This document shows positions 18,297 through 26,907 of a stretch of DNA of 64,000 nt, in pieces. The stretch covers positions 186,001-250,000 of the forward strand of contig NZ_AUIB01000001.1 of assembly GCF_000423485.1 (NCBI RefSeq), read 5' to 3'. Source of the stretch: Propionimicrobium lymphophilum DSM 4903 (GTDB lineage Bacteria > Actinomycetota > Actinomycetes > Propionibacteriales > Propionibacteriaceae). The notes below the pieces were generated by a model, which saw only the letters and a list, made by a program, of their open reading frames with translations, ran no database searches and had not been told where the DNA came from. Numbering within the stretch: position 1 is the stretch's first letter; the number at the start of each line of letters is the position of its first letter. A program made the position numbers and the translations under genes.

Positions 18297-18311
18297 TATA
18301 TCTATGAGAAA

Positions 18312-20258
18312 TTATTTAACAGTCTCGGTCTTCTTACCGGCCCAGCGGTAGAGGGCGACGATCATCGCGATGAACACGATCACGCCCAGCCAGGGGGCAA
18401 CCGGCGCAAATCCGTCGGGCATGATCGCCAACGGATCGTCAGTGCCGGAGGTGCCTACGATGGCAGCATAAGCCACGCCCCACAGGCTCTCGCCGACGAT
18501 CAGGCCGGTGGCCAGCAGCGTGCCCATTCGCTTCGCGCGCTTGGGGTCGGACAGCTTGTCGCACCAACGGTTGTAAATGGTGCCGATTACCGCGCCGAGC
18601 GGAATCATGATGTTCAGAGAGATCGGCAGGTACATACCCATGCCAACCGCGATCGGGGGCAGCGACAGGCGCTTCGTCTTGCGACACAGAACCTCGTCGA
18701 TGGCTATGACCACAGCGCCGATCAGCGCGCCCAGACCCAACAGGCTCCAGTCGATCGAACCGCCGAAGACGCCGGTAACGAGCGACGAAATCAGCGATGC
18801 CTGGGGTGCAGCCAGCGCGTTAGGGCCGGCGTTCGGGTCGCCCATGAAACCGAATGCGTTGTTCATCAGCTGCAGCACCGGAGGAATGACCAGGGAGCCG
18901 AAGATAACGCCAATGATCAGAGCGACCTGCTGCTTCCACGGGGTGGAGCCGACCAGCTGGCCGGTTTTCAGGTCCTGCAGGTTGTCGTTCGAGATCGTGC
19001 CGATGCCGAAGACGACGGCTGCGGTGAACAGCGTGTAAGCGATGAGCGTGGCGGTGTCGCCGGAGCTCGAGTAAACGGTCTTAATCAAGAGAGCCGTGGT
19101 GATCGCGACCAGAATTCCAACGCCGGAGATCGGGGAGTTGGACGCGCCGATTAGACCAGCCATGTAGCCGCAGACCGAGGCGACGGCCAGACCGACCAGT
19201 AGCACGTAGAGGATGCTGATGGCCACGAGACCCATGGTGTGGTGGGCGAGGGGAGTGTCGTGCAGGAACAGCCAAAGCAGCACACCGATCGGCAGCATCG
19301 ATGCCAGCGTGACGCCAACAACCACCTTCATGGACAGGTCGCGTTCGGTGAGCGGAACCTGGTTGCCGTCGTGACGGTTCTTGCTGGCCGCCAGCGATTC
19401 GCGCATGCCCTTGACGATCGGGCCGATGATCATAAGGAAAGTCCAAATAGCCGCGATAGCGATTGCGCCTGCGCCGATGAAGCGAACCTCGTTCTGGAAG
19501 ATCGAGCTGATGGTATCGTCGGCGTCGGCACCTTCTAGGCGTCCGAAGGTGCGGATAGGCAGCAAGATGCCGTGGCTGATCACCAGTCCGGTGAACATGG
19601 CGATGCCGACGCTCAAACCGACGAGGTGGCCGATGCCGATCAATGCCATCGACAGGCTCGAGCCGAAGAGCGTGCCGGCCTTACCGAATTTAAAGAACGC
19701 CGAGATCGAGTTGGACACGACCTTGAGTGAGGACAGCAGGCTCATTCCTGCGGACGCGATGCTACCGAAGATGATGACGTGCAGGCCGTGCTTGTTCTCC
19801 TCCGCGCCAGCACTGGTATCCCCAACCTTCAGCACCTCTGCGGCGGCCACGCCTTCCGGGTAAGGCAGGTCGGAGCCGGTCACCAGAGCGCGGCGAAGCG
19901 GAATCGAGTAGGTGACGCCGAGGATGCCGCCCAGCGCACAAACCGCCACGGTGGTCCAATACGGGAAGCCGCTCCACCAGCCGATGATGATCAGGCCGGG
20001 AAGTACGAAAATGATCGCCGATAGCGTTCCTGCTGCAGACGCGATGGTCTGGACGATGTTGTTCTCCTGAACCGTGTGGTTCTTAAAGTAACGCAGAATG
20101 CCCATCGAGATGACGGCCGCCGGAATCGACGTCGCGAAAGTCAGTCCCACCTTCAGACCGAGATAAACATTGGCCGCGGTGAAGATTAGCGTGATCACGC
20201 CGCCAATCAGAACACCTCTAAGCGTCAACTCACGCACTGGTTCTCGAGTCTTAGGCAT
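18312..20258 (-). CDS. OPT-family oligopeptide transporter
   Basis: A 648-residue membrane protein with about 15-16 hydrophobic helices. It carries the OPT family start (ELTLRGVLIGGVITLIFTAANVYLGLKVGLTFATSIPAAVIS) and the internal SDLPYPEGVAAAEVL segment. Bacterial members import oligopeptides, probably with protons; the substrate here is unknown. The start is ATG at 20258 with GGGGGAAA upstream. A promoter is visible at 20316-20344 and a terminator directly follows, so it is a single-gene unit. Confidence 0.9.
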   Translation of the reverse strand: MPKTREPVRELTLRGVLIGGVITLIFTAANVYLGLKVGLTFATSIPAAVISMGILRYFKNHTVQENNIVQTIASAAGTLSAIIFVLPGLIIIGWWSGFPYWTTVAVCALGGILGVTYSIPLRRALVTGSDLPYPEGVAAAEVLKVGDTSAGAEENKHGLHVIIFGSIASAGMSLLSSLKVVSNSISAFFKFGKAGTLFGSSLSMALIGIGHLVGLSVGIAMFTGLVISHGILLPIRTFGRLEGADADDTISSIFQNEVRFIGAGAIAIAAIWTFLMIIGPIVKGMRESLAASKNRHDGNQVPLTERDLSMKVVVGVTLASMLPIGVLLWLFLHDTPLAHHTMGLVAISILYVLLVGLAVASVCGYMAGLIGASNSPISGVGILVAITTALLIKTVYSSSGDTATLIAYTLFTAAVVFGIGTISNDNLQDLKTGQLVGSTPWKQQVALIIGVIFGSLVIPPVLQLMNNAFGFMGDPNAGPNALAAPQASLISSLVTGVFGGSIDWSLLGLGALIGAVVIAIDEVLCRKTKRLSLPPIAVGMGMYLPISLNIMIPLGAVIGTIYNRWCDKLSDPKRAKRMGTLLATGLIVGESLWGVAYAAIVGTSGTDDPLAIMPDGFAPVAPWLGVIVFIAMIVALYRWAGKKTETVK

Positions 20259-20315
20259 AAATTTCCCCCATTATATTTACAGATCCACGGTGAGGATACG
20301 CCTAAAAACTCTCAA

Positions 20316-20344
20316 AGGATAATAAATATCGGCTTGGGGTGAAA
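20316..20344 (-). promoter_or_regulatory. Probable promoter of the OPT transporter gene
   Basis: On the minus strand TTTCAC (20344-20339), a 17-base spacer and TATCCT (20321-20316). The start site would be near 20309, about 50 bases before the ATG. Confidence 0.5.
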
Positions 20345-20477
20345 GAAATCGAAAAAATGTCTATGCATGCGACAAACTGTCGATATATTCGGGAAACGGT
20401 GACGGGCGACTAGAGAAAGCGAGACGGGCAGCTGGGCTGGCAGGGCATAGCACTGGAGGGCTGCACAAGTGGGTAAA

Positions 20478-20503
20478 CAAAAAGCGGAGATGTTTGCTCC
20501 GCT
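20478..20503 (-). terminator. Second terminator downstream of tRNA-Pro
   Basis: On the minus strand AGCGGAG (20503-20497), a 7-base loop, CTCCGCT (20489-20483), then TTTTTG. A small GCCCGTAAGGGC hairpin sits between it and the tRNA terminator. What transcript it ends is unclear; it may back up the tRNA terminator. From here to the OPT promoter (20345-20477) I see nothing else. Confidence 0.65.
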
Positions 20504-20550
20504 AACTCTTAGTCGGGGTTATCGCCCTTACGGGCTACACAACCTCTACA

Positions 20551-20588
20551 TAAATTTGGTGGGTACGCAATGCTGCGTACCCACCAAA
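20551..20588 (-). terminator. Terminator of the tRNA-Pro gene
   Basis: Perfect 15-bp stem TTTGGTGGGTACGCA/TGCGTACCCACCAAA (20588-20574 with 20569-20555) starting 7 bases after the tRNA, followed on the minus strand by TTTA. Confidence 0.85.
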
Positions 20589-20593
20589 TACTT

Positions 20594-20668
<75 letters not shown>

Positions 20669-20731
20669 AATATGTAATTTTCCCGACCGTTTTAAGGGCC
20701 GACGCCTATATTAACTCAACACCAGTCCAAT

Positions 20732-20767
20732 CTGGCAAATCGGTGACTCAAACCACCGATTTGCCAG
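20732..20767. other. Strong hairpin without U-tract after the small membrane protein gene
   Basis: Perfect 14-bp stem CTGGCAAATCGGTG (20732-20745) and CACCGATTTGCCAG (20754-20767), 8-base loop. It lies 10 bases past the stop of the minus-strand operon. Neither side has a U-run, so it may be an mRNA 3'-end stabiliser or a factor-dependent terminator. Confidence 0.6.
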
Positions 20768-20776
20768 CCAAAAGAC

Positions 20777-21010
20777 TTAAAGCTCGGGGTCTTTCAACTC
20801 GACGGTCGTCGCATCCATCTTTTCCGCCTGAGGCCTCAGCCTGAATAGGAAGAAGCAGGCGAGGAAGATGATCACATCAAGCGCGGCGCAAAAGATCAGG
20901 TGACGGTTGATGTTTGCTGGCATGTTCGCCAAGGTCGTCAAAACCTGGCTAATGATGACGATCAGCGTGACCAGGAGAGCCGACGGGAGCGCCTTACGGT
21001 AATAAAACAT
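20777..21010 (-). CDS. Small two-helix membrane protein, function unknown
   Basis: A 77-residue protein with two hydrophobic helices (about 8-28 and 38-58), a basic N-terminus (MFYYRKALP) and an acidic tail. The start ATG has TAGGAG 4 bases upstream. It is the third gene of the PBP-metallophosphoesterase unit, 18 bases after the phosphoesterase stop. I do not recognise a family. The position suggests an envelope role. Confidence 0.7.
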   Translation of the reverse strand: MFYYRKALPSALLVTLIVIISQVLTTLANMPANINRHLIFCAALDVIIFLACFFLFRLRPQAEKMDATTVELKDPEL

Positions 21011-21028
21011 GATTCTCCTAAAGATCGA

Positions 21029-21931
21029 TTATTTTTTAGCGACCAGCGTCAACAGCGTCGCCTCTGGTCTACAAAACAGCCTAATAGGTGCATAGGGGCT
21101 AGTTCCCAGACCGGCAGAAACATGCAGCGGAACGGTCTTTCTGTTGTTGGTCCACTCGCTTACGCCGCTAGCCTGTGATAGCGGAATGTCGCAGTTAGCC
21201 ACCAGCGCCCGGTTCACGGGCAGGCAGATCTGTCCGCCATGGGTGTGGCCGGCGAAGATCATGTCCATGTCGTCGTCTACGAAGCTGTTCAAAACTCGCT
21301 GATAGGGTGCGTGGGTGACGGCGAAACTCGCGTCGCAATCGTCATTTCGGGGCCCCGCGACGAGATCGTAGCGGTCGATGTTCGCGTGTGCGTCCGCGGT
21401 GCCCCGAAGTTCGATCGTGCGGTTACCGACCTTCACCGTTCCTGACGCGTTATCCAGATCCACCCAGCCGTGATCCTCGAATTCCCTGCGAAACCTGCGC
21501 CAGGGCAGCGGATCGCGCTGCTTGGGTTGATCTGTGCTCGAATCCCTGACCAAGTACTTAAACGGGTTCGTGGGGAGCGGCGAAAACATGTCGTTGGTGC
21601 CGAAAACGAAGCCGCCTGGCACGTCCATCAAAGGCCCGAGGGACTCAATCAGCGGCTCGATCGAATCGGCAGATGAGATGTTGTCTCCCGTGTTAATCAC
21701 GAGGTCTGGCTTAGTCTCGTGCAGCCTTGAGATGAAGCTCAGCTTTTGCCTCTGGTAGGGCATCAGGTGGATGTCCGAGATATGCAGAATGCGCAGCGGC
21801 TTCTGGCCAGGTTTTAACGCCTCTACTTCCGCCTCGCGGAGGACGAAACCCATTCCGGCCTCAAGAATCGCGCCACCCAAAAGTCCGATGCCCAACCCAG
21901 TGCCGAGCTTAAGGCAAGTCGTCAATCGCAT
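21029..21931 (-). CDS. Metallophosphoesterase (YkuE-like)
   Basis: A calcineurin-like phosphoesterase of 300 residues with an N-terminal hydrophobic anchor. Dinuclear metal motifs are ILHISDIHLM (DxH), INTGDN, FGTNDMF (in place of the usual GNHD) and IFAGHTHGGQICLP (GHxH). The gene overlaps the PBP stop by one base (TAATG). The same pair occurs in mycobacteria (ponA2 and Rv3683), so a role in cell-wall metabolism is plausible. The substrate is unknown; YkuE-type enzymes have been linked to lipid and wall phosphoesters. The Thr in the GNHD position is notable but I believe common in actinobacterial members. Confidence 0.85.
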   Translation of the reverse strand: MRLTTCLKLGTGLGIGLLGGAILEAGMGFVLREAEVEALKPGQKPLRILHISDIHLMPYQRQKLSFISRLHETKPDLVINTGDNISSADSIEPLIESLGPLMDVPGGFVFGTNDMFSPLPTNPFKYLVRDSSTDQPKQRDPLPWRRFRREFEDHGWVDLDNASGTVKVGNRTIELRGTADAHANIDRYDLVAGPRNDDCDASFAVTHAPYQRVLNSFVDDDMDMIFAGHTHGGQICLPVNRALVANCDIPLSQASGVSEWTNNRKTVPLHVSAGLGTSPYAPIRLFCRPEATLLTLVAKK

Positions 21932-24177
21932 TACTCTTCTTCCTCCTCGTACTCTTCCTCTTCAACTTCCTCGGCCGGTTCAGCACGTCGCTGAGGCGGA
22001 GGAGCAGGACGGGCCGTCGAGTTGTTCCAAGTAGGAATTGGCTCAGTCGGGGGAACCCAGGGCTCGAACTTGGACTTCGGCATTCCCTCCATCGCTGTTT
22101 CCATCATCGGACGCCAAATGTCTTGGCCATTCGTCCAGCCGAGCGCCCTGCCAAGCGGAGACGCGTGATAGGTACGCATGTTTCTGGCGGCTTCGGGCGT
22201 CGACTTCCAGTGCTCAGACTCGCGGTCAGCGGCAATAACGACGGCCGTGGAGAGATCGGGGGTGTAGCCGGCGAACGCGTAAGTACCGCTCGAATCGTCG
22301 GCAGTACCGGTCTTAGAAGCCTGGTCGATACCGTTCGGAATGTTCGACCTAGCCGAGAGGCCATCGGTGTGCGTCTTGTGCAGTACATAGTTAACGCCGT
22401 CGGCGATCTTCGGGTCGATCTTCTGCTCGCACTCCGCGCTCGGCACCGCGATGTCCTCGCCCGTCTTCGTTTTAACGCTATCCAGCAGAATCGGCTTGCA
22501 GTGCGTGCCCCTGTTAGCGAAAGTGCCGTAGCTTGAAGCCAAAGAAAGTACCGTGACGAAAGGTGCACCAAGAACCAGGGAGGGAGCCGAACCCCAGTCT
22601 TTCAACTCATCGCCGAAGCCGTTCTTGTCAGCGACGGGATTGGCCAACTCGATGCCCGACAGCTCCGCCATCTCGGCGGTCTTGCAAGGGCCGTTGTCCA
22701 GGTTCAGGTTCACCCAGTAGTTGTTAACCGACCACATCATGCCGGTGACCATGTTGAACTGGCCCGCGGTGTGTCCGGTTGTCACGTTCTGGGTCACCCA
22801 AGGCGGATTGTCATTGATTATGCGGGTATTGCCCTCGCAGTCCTTATAAGTTCTGCCGTTCCAGTTCTGCGACTGGCCGACCGTGTAATAAGTGGTATCC
22901 GGATATCTGCCCTCTGCGATTCCGGCTGCCGCTGCGAAGGTTTTGAACGTCGAACCCATCATGAAACCGTCGTTACCGCCGTATGCCAGCGGAACCGAGT
23001 AGTTCCAATAGGTTTCGCCCGCCTCTTTGTTGTCGCCCATGACTGGACGGCTCTGCGCCATTGCCAGAATCTTGCCGGTCTTCGGGTCGACGGTGTCTGC
23101 CACCGCGATCAGATCGTCTGTAGGGGCAACTACGCCCTCGATCGCCTTCTGGGCGGCATCCTGGATTCGCGGATCGATGTTCAGCTTGATGGTTAAACCC
23201 GCGCGTCGAAGCGTGTCCTCTCGTTCCTTAGGCGTGGAACCCAAGCCTGGCATCTGGTCGCTAGTCAAAATGTTTTCTGCGTACTGGCAGATGAACGGGT
23301 ACCTGGTGCCAACGCAGCCGTTTGGCTTGACGGAAACCTTCGAGGCGTCAAACGGTGTTTCAGAAGCCTTATCGGCCTCCTCCCGGGGCAGGCCCTGGTA
23401 TTCGACCATTGCGTTCAACACCGCGTCGCGACGAGCCAGCGCCGCATCGAGGTTGTTGACCGGGTCGCTCGTCGAGGGATTCTGCACCAGGCCGGCAAGC
23501 AACGCGGACTGGGCTAGGTCGAGCTCCGATGCGTTGACGCCAAAGTAGTGTTGGGCGGCAGCCTGTATCCCGTACGCGCGATCTCCGTAATACGCGATGT
23601 TCAGGTAGCGCTCGAGGATCTCCTTCTTGGAGAGTTTCTGCTCCAGTGCAACCGCGTAGCGCATCTCTAAAATCTTGCGGTCGAACTTCGGGGCGGTCAC
23701 CTCGGCAATACACGAAGGCTCGTTGTTGCACATTTGCTGGCGGACTAGTTTTACGTATTGCTGGGTAAGCGTCGAACCACCGCCGCTCACGCCACCAGCC
23801 GCGGCATTACCGAGCGCCGCGCGCAAAACGGACTGCAAATCTAGAGCGCCGTGTTCGAAGAACCGGTGGTCCTCAATAGCTATCTGGGCTTGCTGCATCG
23901 TTTCGGAAATCTGATCCAGCGGGACGTACTGCCTGTTCTCCTCAAAAAAGTCCGTGAGGATGGAGCCATCAGCAAGCAGAACTCTGGAACTTTCGCGCTG
24001 TGGCGGCACCGTCAATTCTGCCGGCACCTGGCTGAGCGCAGCTGATGCCGTCTTTGTCAATCCGATACCTAACGCGCTTACGGGCACGGTTATGCCCGCG
24101 ACCAACACACCCATCAGGGCGCTGATCGTCACGAACATCAGGATCGAAACCCTGTTCTTAGGACGAGGAGAACGCAT
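21931..24177 (-). CDS. Bifunctional class A penicillin-binding protein (glycosyltransferase/transpeptidase)
   Basis: Polymerises lipid II and cross-links peptidoglycan outside the membrane. From ATG 24177 it has 748 residues: a short cytoplasmic tail, one membrane helix, a GT51 domain (IAIEDHRFFEH, GGSTLTQQYVKL, RYLNIAYYG), then a transpeptidase with S409-TFK (SxxK), SVNNYW (SxN) and K622-TGT. The tail is Pro-rich and then strongly acidic (EEVEEEEYEEEEE), with no PASTA domain. The frame stays open to TTG 24207. I prefer ATG 24177 because TACTCT lies exactly 7 bases before it (leaderless). It is the counterpart of mycobacterial ponA2 by position. Confidence 0.93.
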   Translation of the reverse strand: MRSPRPKNRVSILMFVTISALMGVLVAGITVPVSALGIGLTKTASAALSQVPAELTVPPQRESSRVLLADGSILTDFFEENRQYVPLDQISETMQQAQIAIEDHRFFEHGALDLQSVLRAALGNAAAGGVSGGGSTLTQQYVKLVRQQMCNNEPSCIAEVTAPKFDRKILEMRYAVALEQKLSKKEILERYLNIAYYGDRAYGIQAAAQHYFGVNASELDLAQSALLAGLVQNPSTSDPVNNLDAALARRDAVLNAMVEYQGLPREEADKASETPFDASKVSVKPNGCVGTRYPFICQYAENILTSDQMPGLGSTPKEREDTLRRAGLTIKLNIDPRIQDAAQKAIEGVVAPTDDLIAVADTVDPKTGKILAMAQSRPVMGDNKEAGETYWNYSVPLAYGGNDGFMMGSTFKTFAAAAGIAEGRYPDTTYYTVGQSQNWNGRTYKDCEGNTRIINDNPPWVTQNVTTGHTAGQFNMVTGMMWSVNNYWVNLNLDNGPCKTAEMAELSGIELANPVADKNGFGDELKDWGSAPSLVLGAPFVTVLSLASSYGTFANRGTHCKPILLDSVKTKTGEDIAVPSAECEQKIDPKIADGVNYVLHKTHTDGLSARSNIPNGIDQASKTGTADDSSGTYAFAGYTPDLSTAVVIAADRESEHWKSTPEAARNMRTYHASPLGRALGWTNGQDIWRPMMETAMEGMPKSKFEPWVPPTEPIPTWNNSTARPAPPPQRRAEPAEEVEEEEYEEEEE

Positions 24178-24184
24178 GACTACA

Positions 24185-24190
24185 AGAGTA
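24185..24190 (-). promoter_or_regulatory. Leaderless -10 element of the class A PBP gene
   Basis: TACTCT on the minus strand, 7 bases before ATG 24177. There is no Shine-Dalgarno. Confidence 0.5.
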
Positions 24191-24520
24191 CGCGAGGCAA
24201 CCGACAAAAATGGATATCACCACTTGGAAGAAAGCAAAACTTTGGGACAGAGAAAAAATTTTGGCTCCTCCGCGAATCTGCTAAAAACCTCAAACCGGAG
24301 GCTTTTGGGCTAGTAGGGGAAAGATTTTCTCCGCTTGGGGGCAAAAAACTTTCATGATAGCGACTCAATTGATGGGAGGGGGGGGGCTGTTGTAAATTTT
24401 AGTTAGGGTGTAATTTGGGAAGCGGTTGTCAGTGCTACATCTGGCTGTGGACAAACAGGGGTCCAAGCGATGAACCTTTTTATGAAAGGTTTCACCGGCG
24501 TAGCCAAGGAAGGAGCGGTG
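24191..24520. other. Divergent intergenic region between the PBP gene and whiB
   Basis: Holds no gene I can support. It contains a tract of nine G (24378-24386), AT-rich DNA around 24395-24415, and the element TTGTCAGTG (24426-24434), which recurs before two other genes in the window. Confidence 0.55.
24426..24434 (+). promoter_or_regulatory. TTGTCAGTG element upstream of whiB
   Basis: Matches the conserved left part of the RecA-NDp/PafBC promoter motif. The hexamer at the 8-base spacing (GGCTGT, 24443-24448) is a poor -10, so this copy is the weakest of the three. Confidence 0.35.
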
Positions 24521-24916
24521 ATGATAGCCACCCTGGAAGATTGGCAGCTACTTGCTAAATGCCGAGGACTAAACGACGCATTATTCCCCGAAGGCAAAGA
24601 TCAGAAACGCGCGAAAGCCATTTGCAGCGGATGCCCAGTGCGGATGGAATGTCTAGCAGAGGCGCTAGATAACCGCATCGAGTGGGGCGTCTGGGGCGGA
24701 ATGACGGAGCGCGAGAGGCGACAGGTTCTGCGTGCCCGGCCGGACATCAAATCCTGGTCTAAGGTGCTGCAGGCTGCGGTCGATGCTCAGCAAGGCGGCG
24801 TTCGCGTCATCGATCGACGCTTCGACCGTCCCGACGGTTCAAGCTACATCGAGACACACGTCGCGGTCATCGGAGAAGAGTCCGAATCGACGTCAGTAAA
24901 GTCAATTACTGAATAA
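24521..24916 (+). CDS. WhiB-family iron-sulfur regulator (WhiB4-like by position)
   Basis: An actinobacterial [4Fe-4S] regulator that usually binds the principal sigma factor. Cluster cysteines are C14, C35, C38 and C44 (CxxC in AICSGCPVRMEC), followed by the GVWGG turn (56-60) and a basic segment. The C-terminal ~45 residues extend beyond a minimal WhiB. I chose ATG 24521 because AAGGAAGGAG lies just upstream; earlier in-frame ATGs at 24470 and 24482 lack one. Lying divergent to a class A PBP, it matches whiB4 next to ponA2 in M. tuberculosis, a redox and oxygen sensor. It is closed by a terminator. Confidence 0.9.
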   Translation: MIATLEDWQLLAKCRGLNDALFPEGKDQKRAKAICSGCPVRMECLAEALDNRIEWGVWGGMTERERRQVLRARPDIKSWSKVLQAAVDAQQGGVRVIDRRFDRPDGSSYIETHVAVIGEESESTSVKSITE

Positions 24917-24921
24917 AATTG

Positions 24922-24955
24922 ATGCCCGGAGGCCCCAGGTTTCCGGGCATTTTCA
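24922..24955 (+). terminator. Terminator after whiB
   Basis: 9-bp stem ATGCCCGGA (24922-24930) and TCCGGGCAT (24942-24950), then TTTTCAT. Confidence 0.8.
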
Positions 24956-24975
24956 TGTTTGGCATCGGCTAATAA

Positions 24976-24998
24976 TTGTCAGTGCTAAGTGCGATACT
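24976..24998 (+). promoter_or_regulatory. RecA-NDp/PafBC-like promoter of the DUF4177-RidA-Nudix operon
   Basis: TTGTCAGTG (24976-24984), exactly 8 bases, then GATACT (24993-24998), which is 7 bases before ATG 25006. The layout equals the DNA-damage promoter consensus tTGTCRGTG-N8-TAnnnT with one mismatch in the -10, and implies a leaderless mRNA. Confidence 0.55.
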
Positions 24999-25005
24999 TG
25001 AAGGC

Positions 25006-25191
25006 ATGAGTCAACAGATCACCAAGTGGGAATATTTCACCGCACCTATTCTGAGCCACGTTGCCCAGCAGATTCTGAACAATTTCGGGGCAGAGGGCTG
25101 GGAGCTAGTTCAGCTCGCGCCCGGTCCCAACCCGGATTCTCTCGTCGGCTACTTCAAGCGTCCGCTAGTTGATGAGGGCTCCAATGACTAA
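25006..25191 (+). CDS. DUF4177 family small protein
   Basis: A 61-residue cytoplasmic protein with the DUF4177 pattern (KWEYFTAPILSH…ILNNFGAEGWELVQL…GYFKRP). The function is unknown. The start is ATG 25006, from which the downstream RidA gene overlaps the stop by 8 bases. The equivalent small gene lies in the same place in mycobacteria, between whiB4 and the RidA gene. Confidence 0.8.
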   Translation: MSQQITKWEYFTAPILSHVAQQILNNFGAEGWELVQLAPGPNPDSLVGYFKRPLVDEGSND

Positions 25192-25645
25192 CGCAGTATC
25201 TTCAAAGCTCTTAGAGCTCGGCATTGAGTTGCCCGAGGTCATCAAGCCGTTGGGCTCGTACGTGCCTGCCAAGGCATTTGGGGCGCAGATAGTAACTTCC
25301 GGCCAGCTACCCATCTTCGAGGGCAAACTCGTCGAGGGACGTCTGGGCGAAGATTTGGATGTGGCTCAGGGGTGCCAGGCGGCCAGATACGCTGCAATCA
25401 ATGCCCTTGCAGCCGCTGCCGATGTCGCAGGAGGCGTGGACAAAATCGCAAGCGTCGACAAGGTGCTGGTCTTCGTGAACAGCGCACCGACATTTACTGG
25501 GCAGGCCGATGTGGCCAACGGCGCATCCGACGTGCTGGGCGAAATCTTCAGCGAGGCAGGCCGACACGCCCGCAGCGCAGTAGGGGTGGCCGTGCTTCCT
25601 AAGAACGCTGCCGTCGAGGTCGAATTGACCGTTACGGTGGCCTAG
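25184..25645 (+). CDS. RidA/YjgF family protein
   Basis: 153 residues with the RidA-like fold (GAQIVTSGQLPIFEGKLVEGRLGEDLDVAQGCQAARYAAINALAA, then VDKVLVFVNSAP). The actinobacterial subgroup differs from classical RidA: the reactive-enamine Arg site (usually near residue 105, IEVEAIA…R) is not obvious here, although RHARSAVGVAVLP is conserved. Enamine/imine deaminase activity is therefore uncertain. It overlaps the DUF4177 gene by 8 bases and is followed 6 bases on by a Nudix gene. Confidence 0.85.
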   Translation: MTNAVSSKLLELGIELPEVIKPLGSYVPAKAFGAQIVTSGQLPIFEGKLVEGRLGEDLDVAQGCQAARYAAINALAAAADVAGGVDKIASVDKVLVFVNSAPTFTGQADVANGASDVLGEIFSEAGRHARSAVGVAVLPKNAAVEVELTVTVA

Positions 25646-25651
25646 CCAGGC

Positions 25652-26290
25652 GTGTTCGACGAGCTAGTTTCAAATCTGCTTGCGCCTAGGCAGTGCTCCG
25701 CAGCACACGAGACAGCGAAGAAGCACGAGTCTAAGCGGTTCGCTGCGGTGATGGCGCTCATTAGCGACCAGCCTGAACCCGATCTGCTGTTCACCGAAAG
25801 ATCCTCGAAGCTGAATAACCATGCCGGGCAGATATCTTTCCCGGGAGGCAGCAAAGATCCCGCTGACGGAAACCCGTTAGTGACGGCGCTCCGCGAGACC
25901 GGCGAGGAGATCGGGCTAGGCTCGGAACTGGTCGAACCGCTGGGCGCGCTGCCCGCGGGCGACGTCCCTGTAAGTTCTTTCCACGTGTGCCCGATCGTCG
26001 GGCTCTGGTCTGGTTTCGAGACGCTGACGCCGAACCTGGCCGAAGTCAAGGCCGTATACCGGTGGAAGATAGAAGATTTGCGGAATCCTAACGATCGCGT
26101 AACCTGGGCTCTCGACGGTCGGCTAGGTGGGCCGGCATGGGTATTTGGGGAGCTATTTTTGTGGGGCTTTACCGCTGGCGTTGTTGACGCGATCCTGAAG
26201 GCTGGCGGTTGGAGTCAGCCCTGGGATGACGGGCGAGTCATGGAGGTGCCGGAGAGATTCGGCCATCCACGAGCCTCGCGACGGAGCTGA
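25652..26290 (+). CDS. Nudix hydrolase, CoA pyrophosphatase type
   Basis: A 212-residue hydrolase likely to cleave CoA or a related nucleoside diphosphate derivative. The extended CoA-pyrophosphatase motif is HAGQISFPGGSKDPADGNPLVTALRETGEEIG, holding the metal-binding Arg-Glu and Glu-Glu pairs. The start is GTG at 25652, 6 bases after the RidA stop. It ends the operon at a shared terminator. It corresponds by position to M. tuberculosis Rv3672c. Confidence 0.86.
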   Translation: MFDELVSNLLAPRQCSAAHETAKKHESKRFAAVMALISDQPEPDLLFTERSSKLNNHAGQISFPGGSKDPADGNPLVTALRETGEEIGLGSELVEPLGALPAGDVPVSSFHVCPIVGLWSGFETLTPNLAEVKAVYRWKIEDLRNPNDRVTWALDGRLGGPAWVFGELFLWGFTAGVVDAILKAGGWSQPWDDGRVMEVPERFGHPRASRRS

Positions 26291-26315
26291 ACGGGCAAAC
26301 GAAACTCGAGACACA

Positions 26316-26356
26316 AAAGATGGGCGAACGAAATCGCTCGCCCATCTTTCCTTTTA
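26316..26356. terminator. Bidirectional terminator between the Nudix and holin-like genes
   Basis: Perfect 12-bp stem AAAGATGGGCGA (26316-26327) with TCGCCCATCTTT (26338-26349), then CCTTTT on plus; the minus side has a U-run (TTTTGTG). Confidence 0.88.
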
Positions 26357-26360
26357 ATGC

Positions 26361-26825
26361 TTACTCGTCCAGCGCCCTCTTCAGCGGGTCGGACCGGGAA
26401 TCCTTGTTCAGTCCAGTGCTGATTGCGGTTCCGATGGCGCTCAGGCTTGCCTTGGTCTCCGCGATGGTGGCCTTCGGGCTCTGAACCTTCTTGAAGAAGC
26501 GCAGCGCAAGCAGAACCAGCAGGACGACGATGATCAGCGAAAGAATGAAGAGCGTCAGGAAGCCCAGCGTCAGCGAAGTTACGGCGGACATGCCGATCGC
26601 CTGGTTGTAGATGATCGAAAGCGCGAAACCGATGGTCAGGAGTGCGATCAGCAGCGCTACAGAACCGATGACCGCGACCGCGCCAATGATTCCCGCGCCC
26701 AGGCCAGCGTTTTTGGTGGCCGGTTTCAACTCCGACTTCGCGAGCTCAGCAATTTGGCTAAACATCTTCGGGGCGTTGTTCTTGATCTGGTTGATCGCCG
26801 TTGCAATCGACTGGCGTTTGGCCAT
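26361..26825 (-). CDS. Phage-holin-like / Holin-X superfamily III membrane protein
   Basis: A 154-residue membrane protein with two long hydrophobic helices (about 42-75 and 84-112), a helical N-terminus with AELAKSELKPATKNAGLGAG and a charged C-terminus. This pattern is typical of the actinobacterial Holin-X family (PF07332), which in chromosomes is a housekeeping membrane protein and not a lysis gene. The function is unknown. Start ATG with AAGGAG 6 bases upstream. Confidence 0.75.
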   Translation of the reverse strand: MAKRQSIATAINQIKNNAPKMFSQIAELAKSELKPATKNAGLGAGIIGAVAVIGSVALLIALLTIGFALSIIYNQAIGMSAVTSLTLGFLTLFILSLIIVVLLVLLALRFFKKVQSPKATIAETKASLSAIGTAISTGLNKDSRSDPLKRALDE

Positions 26826-26907
26826 TTAGATCTCCTTAGTGTTAAGCCATCACTTTTCACAGCTTAGTTTGGTTCGCTACGAAATTTTGCGTCGCTACTG
26901 ATTAATC

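Noticed and set aside
26361-26825. Holin as evidence of a prophage
   Set aside because: The Holin-X family is a chromosomal housekeeping membrane family; no lysin, capsid or integrase genes are near.
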